Assembly: GCA_020637555.1 (NCBI GenBank)
Contig: JACKKF010000001.1
Span: 6,993 to 70,992, forward strand
DNA length: 64,000 bases
Direction: 5' to 3'
From: Rhodobacter sp.
Lineage (GTDB): Bacteria; Pseudomonadota; Alphaproteobacteria; Rhodobacterales; Rhodobacteraceae
Positions 49,016-58,098 of the stretch are shown piece by piece. The position numbers and the translations under genes were made by a program. Position 1 is the stretch's first letter, and every line of letters begins with the position of its first letter. A model generated the notes under the pieces. The model was not told the origin of the DNA and searched no databases. It saw only the letters and a program-made list of their open reading frames with translations.

Positions 49016-51862
49016 ATGGTGAAGCGGGTGCTCTTGCGTTGTGTTGCGGTGACGTGGCTGGCAACGTCAACCTTTCTGGGTCTGACCCAGCCTGCGATGG
49101 CGCAGGACGTGACACCGCCCGGTGTGACCGCCATCAACTACATCGGAGCGGGCAACCCGCGCACCACCGCAGTGTTCCGGATCTTCTTTGACGAGGAAAT
49201 CGTCAATTTTTCCACAAACGATCTGACACTGACGACAACCGGCAGCGTAACGGCATCCCTCGCGGCCGGGTCTATTACATTCGACAATGTCCGTTTCACC
49301 CAATACGTCAACGGTCTCTCCGGCGACGGAACCCTGCGGCTGGACCTGAGGCCGAACACCAACATCCAGGACCTTGCGGGCAACGGCGACGGCACCAACG
49401 GCTATGTCCCGGCGTTCACGTCGGGCCAGGTCCTGACGGTCGATTCCACCGCGCCGACGATCTCCATCGGTGCGCTGACACCGACGGGGACCGGCACCTA
49501 CACCGCCGCGATAACCCTGAGCGAGGCCTCGAGCAATTTCACCGTCGCTGATCTGACGTTGAGCAACGCGAATGCGACGCTCAGCGGATCGGGCGCCAGC
49601 TATACCGCCACGCTGACGCCCCAGGGCGACGGTCTGGTGACCCTGTCGGTCGCGGCGGGACGTTTCACCGACTCCCGGCCCGGAACCATCTGGTATGCCG
49701 AGGCCGACACCGGCAACAGCAACACCGCGTCGAACACGGTTTCCGCCGTCTACAGCAGCCCGCCTCAGGTGGTGTCCATCGCGCTCTCGGGATCGCCGGC
49801 AGCGAACGCGGGAACGCTCCATTATGTCGTGACGTTCAACAAGATCGCACACAACATCTCGATCGACGATTTCATCGTCACCACGGTCTCCGGCAATGCG
49901 ACGGGGACTGTCGCATCCGTTCCCTTCAGCGATGGCAGTGCCGTCGACGTGTATGTCTACCCAGTCGCCGGTGCGGGCACATTGCGGCTCGATCTGAGAC
50001 CGAACACCAACATTGTCGATGACACGGGCAGCGGCAACGGCACGAACGGCTACACACCCTACTTCAATGCAGGGTCGGTTCACACGGTCGATCGGATCGC
50101 CCCCACCATCACCATCGGCGCGCTCACCCTCTCGGGCGGAAGCTACAGCGCCACCATCACCCTCAGCGAGGCCGCGACCGATTTCACCCTGGCCGACCTC
50201 TCGCTGACCAACGCCGACGCGACGCTCAGCGGATCGGGCGCCAGCTACACCGCCACGCTGACGCCCCAGGGCGACGGGCTGGTCGCGCTGTCGGTCGCCG
50301 CCGGCACCTTCCACGACGCCGCCGGCAACGCCAACACCGCCTCGAACCAGGTCACCGCGACCTTCGACGGCACCGCCCCCACCGTCACGTTCGCGGATGT
50401 TCCGGCGCAAAGCTCGGGCCCGTTCACGATCCGCATCGTGTTCACTGAATCCGTTCCGGATTTCACGGTCGGCGACATCACGGTGTCGAACGCGACCCTG
50501 TCTGCCTTCGGCGGCGCGGGCACCGCCTATACGGTGACGGTCTCGCCGATTGCGGTCGGCCCGGTGACGCTGGACATCGCGGCCGGCGTGGCCCATGACG
50601 CGGCCGGAAACGGCAACACCGCCGCGGTGCAAGCGGTGTCGGACTTTGTCAGCACCCGGCCGTCGGTCACCATCACCGGGTTGCCGGACAGCTTTGTCGG
50701 GCAAGCGAACCTTTCGGTGCAGGTGGTTTTCTCGGAGCCGGTGACAGGGTTCGTGTCCGGCGACCTGCTGGTCACGAACGGCGCGGTTACGGGGATCAGC
50801 GGTTCGGGCGCGTCCTATACGGTCCAGATCACGTCATCGGGCACCGGGGACGTTTCGGTCCAGGTGCCTGATGCGGTGGCGGTCAATAGCCATGGCGCAC
50901 CGAACACGGCCTCCGGCACCCTGCGCGCGCAGAACCGGACCGTCGCGGAAACGCAGTCCCTGGTCGCGGACTTCATGACGACACGGGCAAACCAGTTGCT
51001 GTCCAGCCAGCCCGATCTGGTCTCTCTGCTCGCGGATCAGGGCGACGGACCAGGCCAGTTCATGGTTCAGGCGTCGCGCGGGGTGTTGAACGTGAACATC
51101 GCCTCGGGCCCGGGCCGGCCCCTCTGGTATCAGTTGAGCGCATCACGGTCGGAAACCGCCGGAACGGGCAGTTCGTATCTGTTCGGCGTTCTTGGCTGGC
51201 ACCATGCCCTGAACGAAAATGCTCTGGTCGGCGCCATGGTCGAGATCGACCAGACCGGCAATACCAATGGCGCAAGCACGGTCGATGGACGGGGCTGGCT
51301 GGTCGGGCCCTATTTCGTGGCCCGTCTTGCCGATCAGCCGCTGTATTTCGACGGACGGCTGCTATGGGGGCGTTCGCGCAACAGCGTCTCGCCGCTGGGC
51401 ACCTACACGGACACCTTCACCACGACTCGGCGGCTGGCAACCCTGGCGATCACCGGCGAGGTCCGCAGAGGCGAGACCACCTGGCGCCCGAGGCTGGCCT
51501 TTGCCTATACCGATGACGAGCAACAGGCCTATGTGGACGGTCTGGGGAACACAATCGCAAGCCAGAGGGTCGCGCTGCGGCAGGTCTCGCTGGGGCTCGA
51601 TGTCAGCATGCCGCTGAACACGGGCGCCCGGCAATGGACCATGGATGCGGGCGTCTCGGCCAGCTACTCGGACGTGATGTCCAGCGGTGGTTCCAGCCCG
51701 GTGATCGCCGCGACAGGCGGCCTGCGCGGTCGCGTCGACATGCAGTTCCGAACGGACCTGGGCGACAACGGGCGGTTTTCCATCGGCGGTTTCTACGACG
51801 GTATCGGCGCGCCGGGGCATCGCTCGGTCGGCGGCGAACTGCGGTTCGAAGTCAAGTTCTGA
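49016..51862 (+). CDS. Ig-like-repeat autotransporter adhesin
   Basis: A 948-residue protein. A signal peptide (MVKRVLLRCVAVTWLATSTF, ending AMA) precedes about six Ig-like repeats, residues roughly 33-640, each with a TFDEEIVNFS or LSEA-type strand, ending with NTAS or GN motifs. Residues about 700-948 form a 250-residue autotransporter-type beta-barrel, ending VGGELRFEVKF with a terminal Phe. The repeats alternate in two types; the first two are duplicated about 216 codons later, with near-identical DNA (see repeats). Surface adhesion is the natural guess. No adjacent type I secretion genes. It precedes the C2-like gene by 35 bases. Confidence 0.85.
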   Translation: MVKRVLLRCVAVTWLATSTFLGLTQPAMAQDVTPPGVTAINYIGAGNPRTTAVFRIFFDEEIVNFSTNDLTLTTTGSVTASLAAGSITFDNVRFTQYVNGLSGDGTLRLDLRPNTNIQDLAGNGDGTNGYVPAFTSGQVLTVDSTAPTISIGALTPTGTGTYTAAITLSEASSNFTVADLTLSNANATLSGSGASYTATLTPQGDGLVTLSVAAGRFTDSRPGTIWYAEADTGNSNTASNTVSAVYSSPPQVVSIALSGSPAANAGTLHYVVTFNKIAHNISIDDFIVTTVSGNATGTVASVPFSDGSAVDVYVYPVAGAGTLRLDLRPNTNIVDDTGSGNGTNGYTPYFNAGSVHTVDRIAPTITIGALTLSGGSYSATITLSEAATDFTLADLSLTNADATLSGSGASYTATLTPQGDGLVALSVAAGTFHDAAGNANTASNQVTATFDGTAPTVTFADVPAQSSGPFTIRIVFTESVPDFTVGDITVSNATLSAFGGAGTAYTVTVSPIAVGPVTLDIAAGVAHDAAGNGNTAAVQAVSDFVSTRPSVTITGLPDSFVGQANLSVQVVFSEPVTGFVSGDLLVTNGAVTGISGSGASYTVQITSSGTGDVSVQVPDAVAVNSHGAPNTASGTLRAQNRTVAETQSLVADFMTTRANQLLSSQPDLVSLLADQGDGPGQFMVQASRGVLNVNIASGPGRPLWYQLSASRSETAGTGSSYLFGVLGWHHALNENALVGAMVEIDQTGNTNGASTVDGRGWLVGPYFVARLADQPLYFDGRLLWGRSRNSVSPLGTYTDTFTTTRRLATLAITGEVRRGETTWRPRLAFAYTDDEQQAYVDGLGNTIASQRVALRQVSLGLDVSMPLNTGARQWTMDAGVSASYSDVMSSGGSSPVIAATGGLRGRVDMQFRTDLGDNGRFSIGGFYDGIGAPGHRSVGGELRFEVKF
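49574..49637 (+). repeat. Intragenic repeat, copy 1
   Basis: A 64-base stretch in the second Ig-like domain that matches 50219-50282 at all but two positions, encoding ATLSGSGASYTATLTPQGDG. It marks the duplication of a two-domain unit (about 645 bases offset). Confidence 0.85.
50219..50282 (+). repeat. Intragenic repeat, copy 2
   Basis: Second copy of the 64-base unit, in the fourth Ig-like domain, 645 bases downstream of copy 1. Related but more diverged repeats flank both (for example LRLDLRPNTNI near 49334 and 49982). Confidence 0.85.
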
Positions 51863-51897
51863 CGCCATCACCCTGCCACCGCAAAGGAGAGCACTTC

Positions 51898-53331
51898 ATG
51901 GCCAAGCTCAGCATCGACACGGTTTCTGTCAACGACGACGGCGGCGACGAAGGGGACAACGTTCTGATCCGGGTGCAATCGGATGGCGGCGCGCCAGCCC
52001 GCTTCCCCCTTCTGATCGGCAATTTCATGAACAACGCCAGCAAGGACTGGACGCCGAACGTCGTGTATTACTTCAACCACACATGCTATGTCAGCCTGTG
52101 GGACAACGACGAGAACCTCACGCAATTCTCGGCCGATGACTTTCTGGGCTCTGCCTATTTCACCCCCGAGTCCCCGTCCGGCACCGTGCGGGTGTATGGC
52201 TCGGACGGGGCCGACTATGAGATCACGGTCACCATTACCGACGAAAACCTGCCGACCTGCACCAGCACGGCTCTGGACCCGTCAACGGTCGTGGCGATCA
52301 ACAATGCGCTGACCTCCTTCGAGCAGTCGTCGAAGGGTCAGGAGATGATCTCGACGACCAATCCGCAGAGTCTTTTCAAGCTTGCTGTCGATGCCCTGGC
52401 GACGGATGCGATCAGCGAAGTCATCAACCTGCTGAAGTCACAGCTGAACATCAAGGCGGTGTCGATCGGTCTGATGGGGCAGGTCGACACGATGGTCGGA
52501 ATATCCGGGTGCTGCGGGGCTGTCATGGACATCCTGGACACGACGGATAACGCCGTCATCTTTGCCGCGGGCGGCATAACCGAAGGGGCGGAGGAAGGGT
52601 TCGATGGCGACCTGGCGTTCGGCATCTGGTACGAGCCCGTGGCCAGCATCAACGGCCTCTATTTCGGCGGCGAAGTCGACGAGGACGCGGGGCTGGGCTT
52701 CGAAGGCGCCGCGTTCTGCGCGGGCGATGATCGCAAGAAATACTACAAGAACGGGCAGGACGGCGAAGTCGACAGCAGCGTGCTGAAGATGATCTTCATC
52801 GCCGCGGGGTTCGGCGAACAGGAAGCCGTCGCCGCCGACGAGGCCTATTTCTATGCCGGAAATGTTGGCGGCAACGTTCCCGCGTTTCAGTCCGGCAGCT
52901 ACACCCACACGGTCAGGGTCAACCAGGTCACATGTCTGGTGTCCGAAAGCGGCAGCAAGCATTACGACGACTGCCGGTTCAACTGGTCGCCTGATTGCGA
53001 CAATGGCAATTCGCTGTGCGGAGCCGGCAACGTCTTTGTCTATCCGATCACCAACTCTTTCGAGATGAGCGAGGACACCAGCGATCCGCGAAACATACTC
53101 GAACCCGGCGCGATCATGCGGTTCAACGACTTCGTCAAGATCGCGTTCTACGAAGGAAAGGGAAGCGAAGGCATTTCGCAGCTGGGAACCCTGGCCTGCG
53201 TGAACGCAAGCGACTTCACGGCGATCGGGGACATGGTCACGGTCGAGTTCAAGAACACCCAGAAGGGCACCTGCTACCAGATGCAGATCGAGCTGGTCGA
53301 GATCGACGCCCCGGACCCCGATTCCGAGTAG
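51898..53331 (+). CDS. Acidic protein of unknown function with N-terminal C2-like domain
   Basis: A 477-residue Asp/Glu-rich protein without signal peptide. RBS AAAGGAGAG precedes the ATG at 51898. The first 110 residues look C2-like: CYVSLWDNDENLTQFS, then DDFLGSAYF and GSDGADYEITVTI, where the Asp residues could bind calcium. A middle region (about 165-320) has SIGLMGQVDTMVGISGCCGAVMDI and a GLYFGGEVDEDAGLGFEG motif. The last third holds several Cys and FNDFVKIAFYEGKGS. I do not recognise the family. It is 35 bases after the autotransporter, probably in one transcript. The route to the cell exterior, if any, is unknown. Confidence 0.75.
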   Translation: MAKLSIDTVSVNDDGGDEGDNVLIRVQSDGGAPARFPLLIGNFMNNASKDWTPNVVYYFNHTCYVSLWDNDENLTQFSADDFLGSAYFTPESPSGTVRVYGSDGADYEITVTITDENLPTCTSTALDPSTVVAINNALTSFEQSSKGQEMISTTNPQSLFKLAVDALATDAISEVINLLKSQLNIKAVSIGLMGQVDTMVGISGCCGAVMDILDTTDNAVIFAAGGITEGAEEGFDGDLAFGIWYEPVASINGLYFGGEVDEDAGLGFEGAAFCAGDDRKKYYKNGQDGEVDSSVLKMIFIAAGFGEQEAVAADEAYFYAGNVGGNVPAFQSGSYTHTVRVNQVTCLVSESGSKHYDDCRFNWSPDCDNGNSLCGAGNVFVYPITNSFEMSEDTSDPRNILEPGAIMRFNDFVKIAFYEGKGSEGISQLGTLACVNASDFTAIGDMVTVEFKNTQKGTCYQMQIELVEIDAPDPDSE

Positions 53332-53437
53332 TGTCGCGCCCTGGACCCGGACATCCAGACTGCCGTGGCGCTTTCCCGTCTGACGGATTGTGCTAACGTC
53401 GGACGAATAGTGTTACCGCTGTAATTGACGAGTTTCC

Positions 53438-54739
53438 ATGACGCCCTCAACGGTCGAACCAGCCCCGCACGCGCGACGAACGCTGTTCCTGCTGTGGTGC
53501 GTCTTTGCGGTGGCACAGCTGGATCGCAACATTCTGAGCTTTGCGCTGGAACCGATCGCGTTGGAATTCGGCCTGACCGACACCCAACTGGGGCTGTTGA
53601 CAGGTTTCGCCTTTGCGGCGGTCTTCGTCCTGGTCGGTTTTCCGGTTGCGGCACTCTGTCTTACGCGCAGCCGTCACGCCATCGTCTCGGTATCCGTATT
53701 CGCATGGAGCGCCCTGACCCTGGCCTCGGCCGGGGCCCAGGGGTTCGCGCATCTGCTTGTGGCGCGCCTGGGCATCGGCGCGGCCGAGGCGGGGGCCGTG
53801 GCGCCGGCCCATTCGATGATATCGGATCTATTCCCGGAAGACAGGCACGCCTCGTCGCTTTCGGCCTTCGCATCGGGCGCGAATTTCGGCGTCCTGCTGG
53901 CGGCCCTGATCGGCGGTGTGGTGGGCCAGATGCTGGGATGGCGCTGGGCCTTTGCCGGTGCCGGATTGCTGGGTCTGATCGTCGCGCTCGCGTTCGCGCG
54001 CCTTGCGGTCGAACCGGCGCGCGCCGTCCATGGCGACCCGGATGCGCGCGACGCCCTGCTGTCGCAAACCTTGCGCACGCTGCTTTCGCAACGCGGAACC
54101 CGGCGTGCCCTGATCGCGTTCCTGTTGATGGGGGCGCTGGTCATCGGCACGGGTGTCTGGGTTCCCACCGTATTCGTGCGGCAATACGGGCTGACCCTGT
54201 CGCAAACCGGGGCCATGATTGCCCTTGTGGCCGGGTTTGTCGGCGGGACCGGCACAGCCCTGTGCGGCCTGGCCGTGGACTGGATGGGCCGCCGCGATGC
54301 CCGCTATCGGCTGTATGTCGTTGCCGGAACGGTCGCTGTGGCCGCCCTGTTCAAGATGGTCTTCCTGCTGATACCCACGCCCCTTGTCGGCATCGCGGCC
54401 TTTGTGCTGTCGACGTTCTTCAGCTTTGCCTTCTGGGGGCCCGGCTTTGCGTTCGTCTATGCCCAGATCCCCGGCCATCAGCGGCCGATGGCGACAGCGA
54501 TCCTGCTGCTGCTGTTCAACTTCGGGGGCATGGCTGTCGGCGCAACGGTGATCGGCGCGCTCAGCGATGCTTTCGCACCCGGCGCGGGCGACCGGGCCCT
54601 GTCCTATGGTATCCTGTGCGTCATGTTGGTCAGCCCCGTTGCCGTCTGGCTGTTTGCCAGCGCCGCGTCGACAAGGCCCGCTATCGCGCACCAAAGATCT
54701 GATCGGCCCGGACCTGTTTCCGCGCGATGGTCTCGGTGA
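53438..54739 (+). CDS. MFS transporter
   Basis: A 433-residue transporter with about 12 hydrophobic segments. The first loop motif AQLDRNILSFALEPIA and the segment LARLGIGAAEAGAVAPAH are characteristic of the anion/cation symporter-like and MFS-1 groups. The central loop around residues 195-225 is charged. Its last 59 bases overlap the convergent LysR gene (54681-54739). The substrate is unknown; the neighbouring LysR may control it. Confidence 0.9.
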   Translation: MTPSTVEPAPHARRTLFLLWCVFAVAQLDRNILSFALEPIALEFGLTDTQLGLLTGFAFAAVFVLVGFPVAALCLTRSRHAIVSVSVFAWSALTLASAGAQGFAHLLVARLGIGAAEAGAVAPAHSMISDLFPEDRHASSLSAFASGANFGVLLAALIGGVVGQMLGWRWAFAGAGLLGLIVALAFARLAVEPARAVHGDPDARDALLSQTLRTLLSQRGTRRALIAFLLMGALVIGTGVWVPTVFVRQYGLTLSQTGAMIALVAGFVGGTGTALCGLAVDWMGRRDARYRLYVVAGTVAVAALFKMVFLLIPTPLVGIAAFVLSTFFSFAFWGPGFAFVYAQIPGHQRPMATAILLLLFNFGGMAVGATVIGALSDAFAPGAGDRALSYGILCVMLVSPVAVWLFASAASTRPAIAHQRSDRPGPVSARWSR

Positions 54740-55616
54740 TCGTCCGACGCAGCCAGACAAGGGACTTGTCGCCGTCATTCTTGCGGTGCCACGACATCGT
54801 GTGATCCTGCACCAGCAGGGGAAACGGCGCCGGCAGCGTGACCAGCCCATAGAGTTCGGCCATCTCCGCCGCGAAAAGGCGCGGCAAGGTGGACACATAA
54901 TTGGTGGTCGACAGCAGGGCCGGAATCGACCGCAGGCTGTGCACCAGACACGCATAGTTCCGATCGGTTTGCTGGGCGACCTTGGCCTTGTCGAAATTCT
55001 TGACCGCACCCGCGCGCAGATTGGGCACGATGCGCTTGTATCGGGCAAAGGCCAGCACCGGATCACTGTCGCCCAGCAGGGGGTGCCCCTTGCGCATGGC
55101 AAGAACGATGTCCGTCGGGAACAGCGGTTCAACCGAGATTTCGTGCATCATGTCGGACTGCAGATAGACCACCAGATCGACGCTGCCACTCAGGATCGCC
55201 TCTTCGGTCAGCATGGTCTGCGGCGAGACCAGCTCGAAGGTCACGTCCGGATTGCCGTCCGTCAACCGCAACAGATCCGGCAGAATGATCGGCTCGACGA
55301 AATCCGCCATCATCAGGCGAAAGTGCCTGGCAGAGGTCCCGGGATCGAATTCGGCCGAGGGGCCCAGGCCGGTTTCCAGCAACAGCAGCGCCGCCCTGAT
55401 CGGCCCCGCGATCGATTCGGCATAGACGGTCGGCTCAACCCCGTTCCCCTTGCGGACAAACAGCTTGTCGCCAAGCTGCGCGCGCAGCCGTTTCAGCGAA
55501 TGCGAAACCCCGGGCTGGCTGAGATCGAGCAATTTGGCGGCGCCGCTGATGGATCTGCTTTCATAGATCGCGTGAAAGACCGACAGCAGATTGAGATCGA
55601 GATTTCTGACGCTCAT
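54681..55616 (-). CDS. LysR family transcriptional regulator
   Basis: A 311-residue regulator. The winged HTH is at about 10-65 (LNLLSVFHAIYESRSISGAAKLLDLSQPGVSHSLKRLRAQLGD, given in part), followed by a periplasmic-binding-type effector domain from about 90. It starts MSVRNLDLNLL at 55616; the ORF runs to 55679 unsupported. It resembles the NodD/PcaQ-type subgroup in the effector region (LRLTDGNPDVTFEL). The C-termini of this gene and the MFS gene overlap in antisense. Confidence 0.93.
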   Translation of the reverse strand: MSVRNLDLNLLSVFHAIYESRSISGAAKLLDLSQPGVSHSLKRLRAQLGDKLFVRKGNGVEPTVYAESIAGPIRAALLLLETGLGPSAEFDPGTSARHFRLMMADFVEPIILPDLLRLTDGNPDVTFELVSPQTMLTEEAILSGSVDLVVYLQSDMMHEISVEPLFPTDIVLAMRKGHPLLGDSDPVLAFARYKRIVPNLRAGAVKNFDKAKVAQQTDRNYACLVHSLRSIPALLSTTNYVSTLPRLFAAEMAELYGLVTLPAPFPLLVQDHTMSWHRKNDGDKSLVWLRRTITETIARKQVRADQIFGAR

Positions 55617-55780
55617 ACGCACTTGCCCCACTCGCACATCCGGCCAATCTGCGCGAGCTTCCAACCGGGCGCAAGCCATGCACCGCGCACCATCGCATCG
55701 CGCCTCACAGTCCCCGAAGCGCCCTGCCCGCCGCCGCGCCAGCCCCCCGGGGCACTGGCCGACCCCACGGTTCAGAACAG

Positions 55781-55818
55781 AAAAACGCCCGCAAGATCAT
55801 CATCTTGCGGGCGTTTTT
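55781..55818 (-). terminator. Terminator next to tRNA-Leu
   Basis: A perfect 17-base stem, arms 55781-55797 and 55802-55818, loop CATC, with A5 on one side and T5 on the other. It works in both directions; on the minus strand it ends the tRNA-Leu transcript. Confidence 0.93.
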
Positions 55819-55822
55819 ATTT

Positions 55823-55907
55823 TGGTGCCCAGGAGAGGACTCGAACCTCCACGCCTTGCGGCACAGGTACCTGAAACCTGCGCGTCTACCAATTCCGCCA
55901 CCTGGGC
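55823..55907 (-). tRNA. tRNA-Leu (anticodon CAG)
   Basis: On the minus strand: acceptor GCCCAGG pairing with CCTGGGC, D-arm GCGGAATTGGTAGACGC, anticodon stem CAGGT/ACCTG enclosing TTCAGGT, a long variable arm (TGCCGCAAGGCG) typical of class II leucine tRNAs, and T-loop GGTTCGAGTCC. The anticodon CAG reads CUG. CCA is encoded (TGG at 55823-55825 on the plus strand). Confidence 0.97.
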
Positions 55908-56102
55908 AGGTCGCGTGATCGGCTGATTATCCCCGGTCCCCGATGCTGTCAACGGGGCGCGCGCAAAAATCGCCGGGCGCGTCGAAAATTCTTCTGCCGC
56001 ACCGCGGCGAAGCCCCCGGGCCCGGTTTGGTTTTGTCTTGTGGCGCTGGGGGTGCAGGGGTATTGAGCAGTCAAGGCGATGATGCATGGCGCGGAGGGCG
56101 AG

Positions 56103-57092
56103 ATGACGAAACTGGTCACGATCCTGGGCGGCTCGGGCTTTGTGGGGCGCTATGTCGCGCGGCGCATGGCTCAGGCCGGGTGGCGTGTGCGGGTCGCGAC
56201 GCGGCGACCGAACGAACGGCTGTATGTGCGCACCTATGGCGCGGTCGGTCAGGTCGAACCCATCCTGTGCAACATCCGCGACGAGGCCTCGGTCCGGGCC
56301 GTGATCGACGGGGCCGACGCGGTCGTCAACTGCGCGGGCATCCTGTTCGAACGTGGCAAGAACACCTTTGCCGCCGTTCAGGCCGAAGGCGCCGATATCG
56401 TCGCCCGGGCCGCCGCAGCCGCGGGTGTGGCGCAACTGGTGCATATCTCGGCCATCGGGGCCAGCGCCGAGTCGGCCAGCGACTATCAGCGCAGCAAGGC
56501 CGCGGGGGAAGCCGCGATCCTCGCCGCCTTCCCGGGTGCGGTGATCCTGCGCCCCTCGATCATCTTTGGCCCCGAGGACGGTTTCTTCAACCGCTTCGCC
56601 GCCATGACCCGGTTTTCGCCGGTGTTGCCGATCGCGCATGGTCAGACCCGCTTGCAGCCGGTGTATGTGGACGACGTGGCGGCCGCCGTCGCCAAGGCCG
56701 CCATGGGTCAGGTTCCCGCCGGCACCTATGAGCTGGGCGGCCCCGATGCGATGACGTTCCGCGATCTCATGGCAATGATGCTGACCGAGATCCGCCGCAA
56801 GCGCGTGATCGTGAACATGCCGGGCTGGATGGCCGGGTTGAGCGCCCGGGTGCTGGGCGCGGCTCAGGTCCTGACGGCGGGTCTTTACACCAACTCCACG
56901 CTGACGCGGGATCAGTTGGCCGCACTGGAAACCGATAATGTGGTGGCCGAGGGCGCCAAGGGCCTGCGCGCCCTGGGCATCGCCCCCACGCCCATGGACC
57001 TGATCCTGCCGACCTATCTGTGGCGTTTCCGCCCGGCCGGTCAGTATGAAGCGATCAAGGAATCCGCCAAGGGCCTGCGCATTCAGGAATAA
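56103..57092 (+). CDS. Complex I NDUFA9-like NAD(P)-binding protein (atypical SDR)
   Basis: A 329-residue atypical short-chain dehydrogenase. The Rossmann motif is ILGGSGFVGRYVARRM, with VATRRPNERLY for the second strand and RPSIIFGPEDGFFNRFAAM (in part) as a family hallmark. NDUFA9-like proteins are accessory to complex I or act as quinone/lipid reductases in alphaproteobacteria. GGAGG precedes the ATG at 56103. Neighbour uppP is convergent, and gltD lies further on; this order is common in Rhodobacterales. Confidence 0.9.
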   Translation: MTKLVTILGGSGFVGRYVARRMAQAGWRVRVATRRPNERLYVRTYGAVGQVEPILCNIRDEASVRAVIDGADAVVNCAGILFERGKNTFAAVQAEGADIVARAAAAAGVAQLVHISAIGASAESASDYQRSKAAGEAAILAAFPGAVILRPSIIFGPEDGFFNRFAAMTRFSPVLPIAHGQTRLQPVYVDDVAAAVAKAAMGQVPAGTYELGGPDAMTFRDLMAMMLTEIRRKRVIVNMPGWMAGLSARVLGAAQVLTAGLYTNSTLTRDQLAALETDNVVAEGAKGLRALGIAPTPMDLILPTYLWRFRPAGQYEAIKESAKGLRIQE

Positions 57093-57886
57093 GCCAACCA
57101 CAGCAGCGCGATCCCCAGGATCACGCGGTAGATGACATAGGGCGTGAAGCTGACAGCGGCCAGGAACCGCATCATCAGCTTCAACGCCACCAGCGCCGCC
57201 AGAAACGAGATCACCGCCCCGATCGCGCCGTCATGCAGCGCCTGCGTGTTCGCGCTTTCCGCAAGATCCAGCGCCGTCAGCAGCCCCGAGGCAATGATCG
57301 TCGGGATCGACATCAACATGCTGAGGCGCGCGGCATCGTGACGCTCGAACCCCAGAAAGCGGGCGCCGGTGATGGTGCTGCCGGACCGCGAGGTGCCGGG
57401 AATCAGGGCAACGGCCTGCCACAGGCCCAGGATGATTGCGTCACGCAGGGTCCAGCCCTCGGCCCGGCGGTGTTCGGTGCCCAGCTTGTCGGCGGCATAC
57501 AGAACCAGGCCAAAGCCCAGCATCGCCCAGCCGATCACCGCCATCGAACGCATCCGGTCGATCATGCCGGTTTCCTTCAGCACCAGCCCCAGCGCCATCA
57601 CCGGAATCGTGGCGATGAACAGCAGGAACGCCATGCGCGCGCCGGGTGATTCGAGCCGCCCGCGAATCATGTCGGGGATCCCGCGCAGCACCGCGATCAC
57701 ATCCGCGCGGAAATAGAGCATGACCGCCGCGAGGGTGCCCACATGCACCGAGACATCGATCGCGACCCCCTGATCCGCCATGCCGGTCAGTTGCGGGAAC
57801 AGGATCAGATGGGCCGACGACGAGATTGGCAGAAACTCTGTAATACCTTGAATCAAGGCAAGAATCAGGATGTGAAGAAAGCTCAT
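57083..57886 (-). CDS. uppP: Undecaprenyl-diphosphate phosphatase
   Basis: A 267-residue integral membrane phosphatase (BacA type) that recycles undecaprenyl diphosphate to the phosphate for cell wall synthesis. Motif 1 is GITEFLPISSSAHLIL and motif 2 is LIPGTSRSGSTITGARFLG, both catalytic. About eight hydrophobic segments. Its end overlaps the convergent NDUFA9-like gene by ten bases (57083-57092). It confers bacitracin resistance when overproduced in other species. Confidence 0.96.
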   Translation of the reverse strand: MSFLHILILALIQGITEFLPISSSAHLILFPQLTGMADQGVAIDVSVHVGTLAAVMLYFRADVIAVLRGIPDMIRGRLESPGARMAFLLFIATIPVMALGLVLKETGMIDRMRSMAVIGWAMLGFGLVLYAADKLGTEHRRAEGWTLRDAIILGLWQAVALIPGTSRSGSTITGARFLGFERHDAARLSMLMSIPTIIASGLLTALDLAESANTQALHDGAIGAVISFLAALVALKLMMRFLAAVSFTPYVIYRVILGIALLWLAYS

Positions 57887-57947
57887 CGCGCTGTCCCGGG
57901 TGATGATGGCCGCAGACTAACCGCTTTTTGCGGAATCGAAAGGGCGA

Positions 57948-57975
57948 AAAATAGGTCCGTGTCGATACCTATTTT
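57948..57975. promoter_or_regulatory. Inverted repeat upstream of uppP and gltD
   Basis: Perfect nine-base arms AAAATAGGT (57948-57956) and ACCTATTTT (57967-57975), with ten bases between. A further ATAGGT half-site sits at 58025-58030. It lies between the divergent uppP (start 57886) and gltD (start 58099) and is a candidate operator for either gene. Confidence 0.5.
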
Positions 57976-58098
57976 CCCGCGGATTGACCCGATCAAAGCG
58001 CGCCCCAGGGAAAATAAAGTGCCGATAGGTAACACATACTGACTTTTCTTGTTTCGCGGATCGTCGTATGTCTGCGCGACACATTGGGAGGCCCCGCC

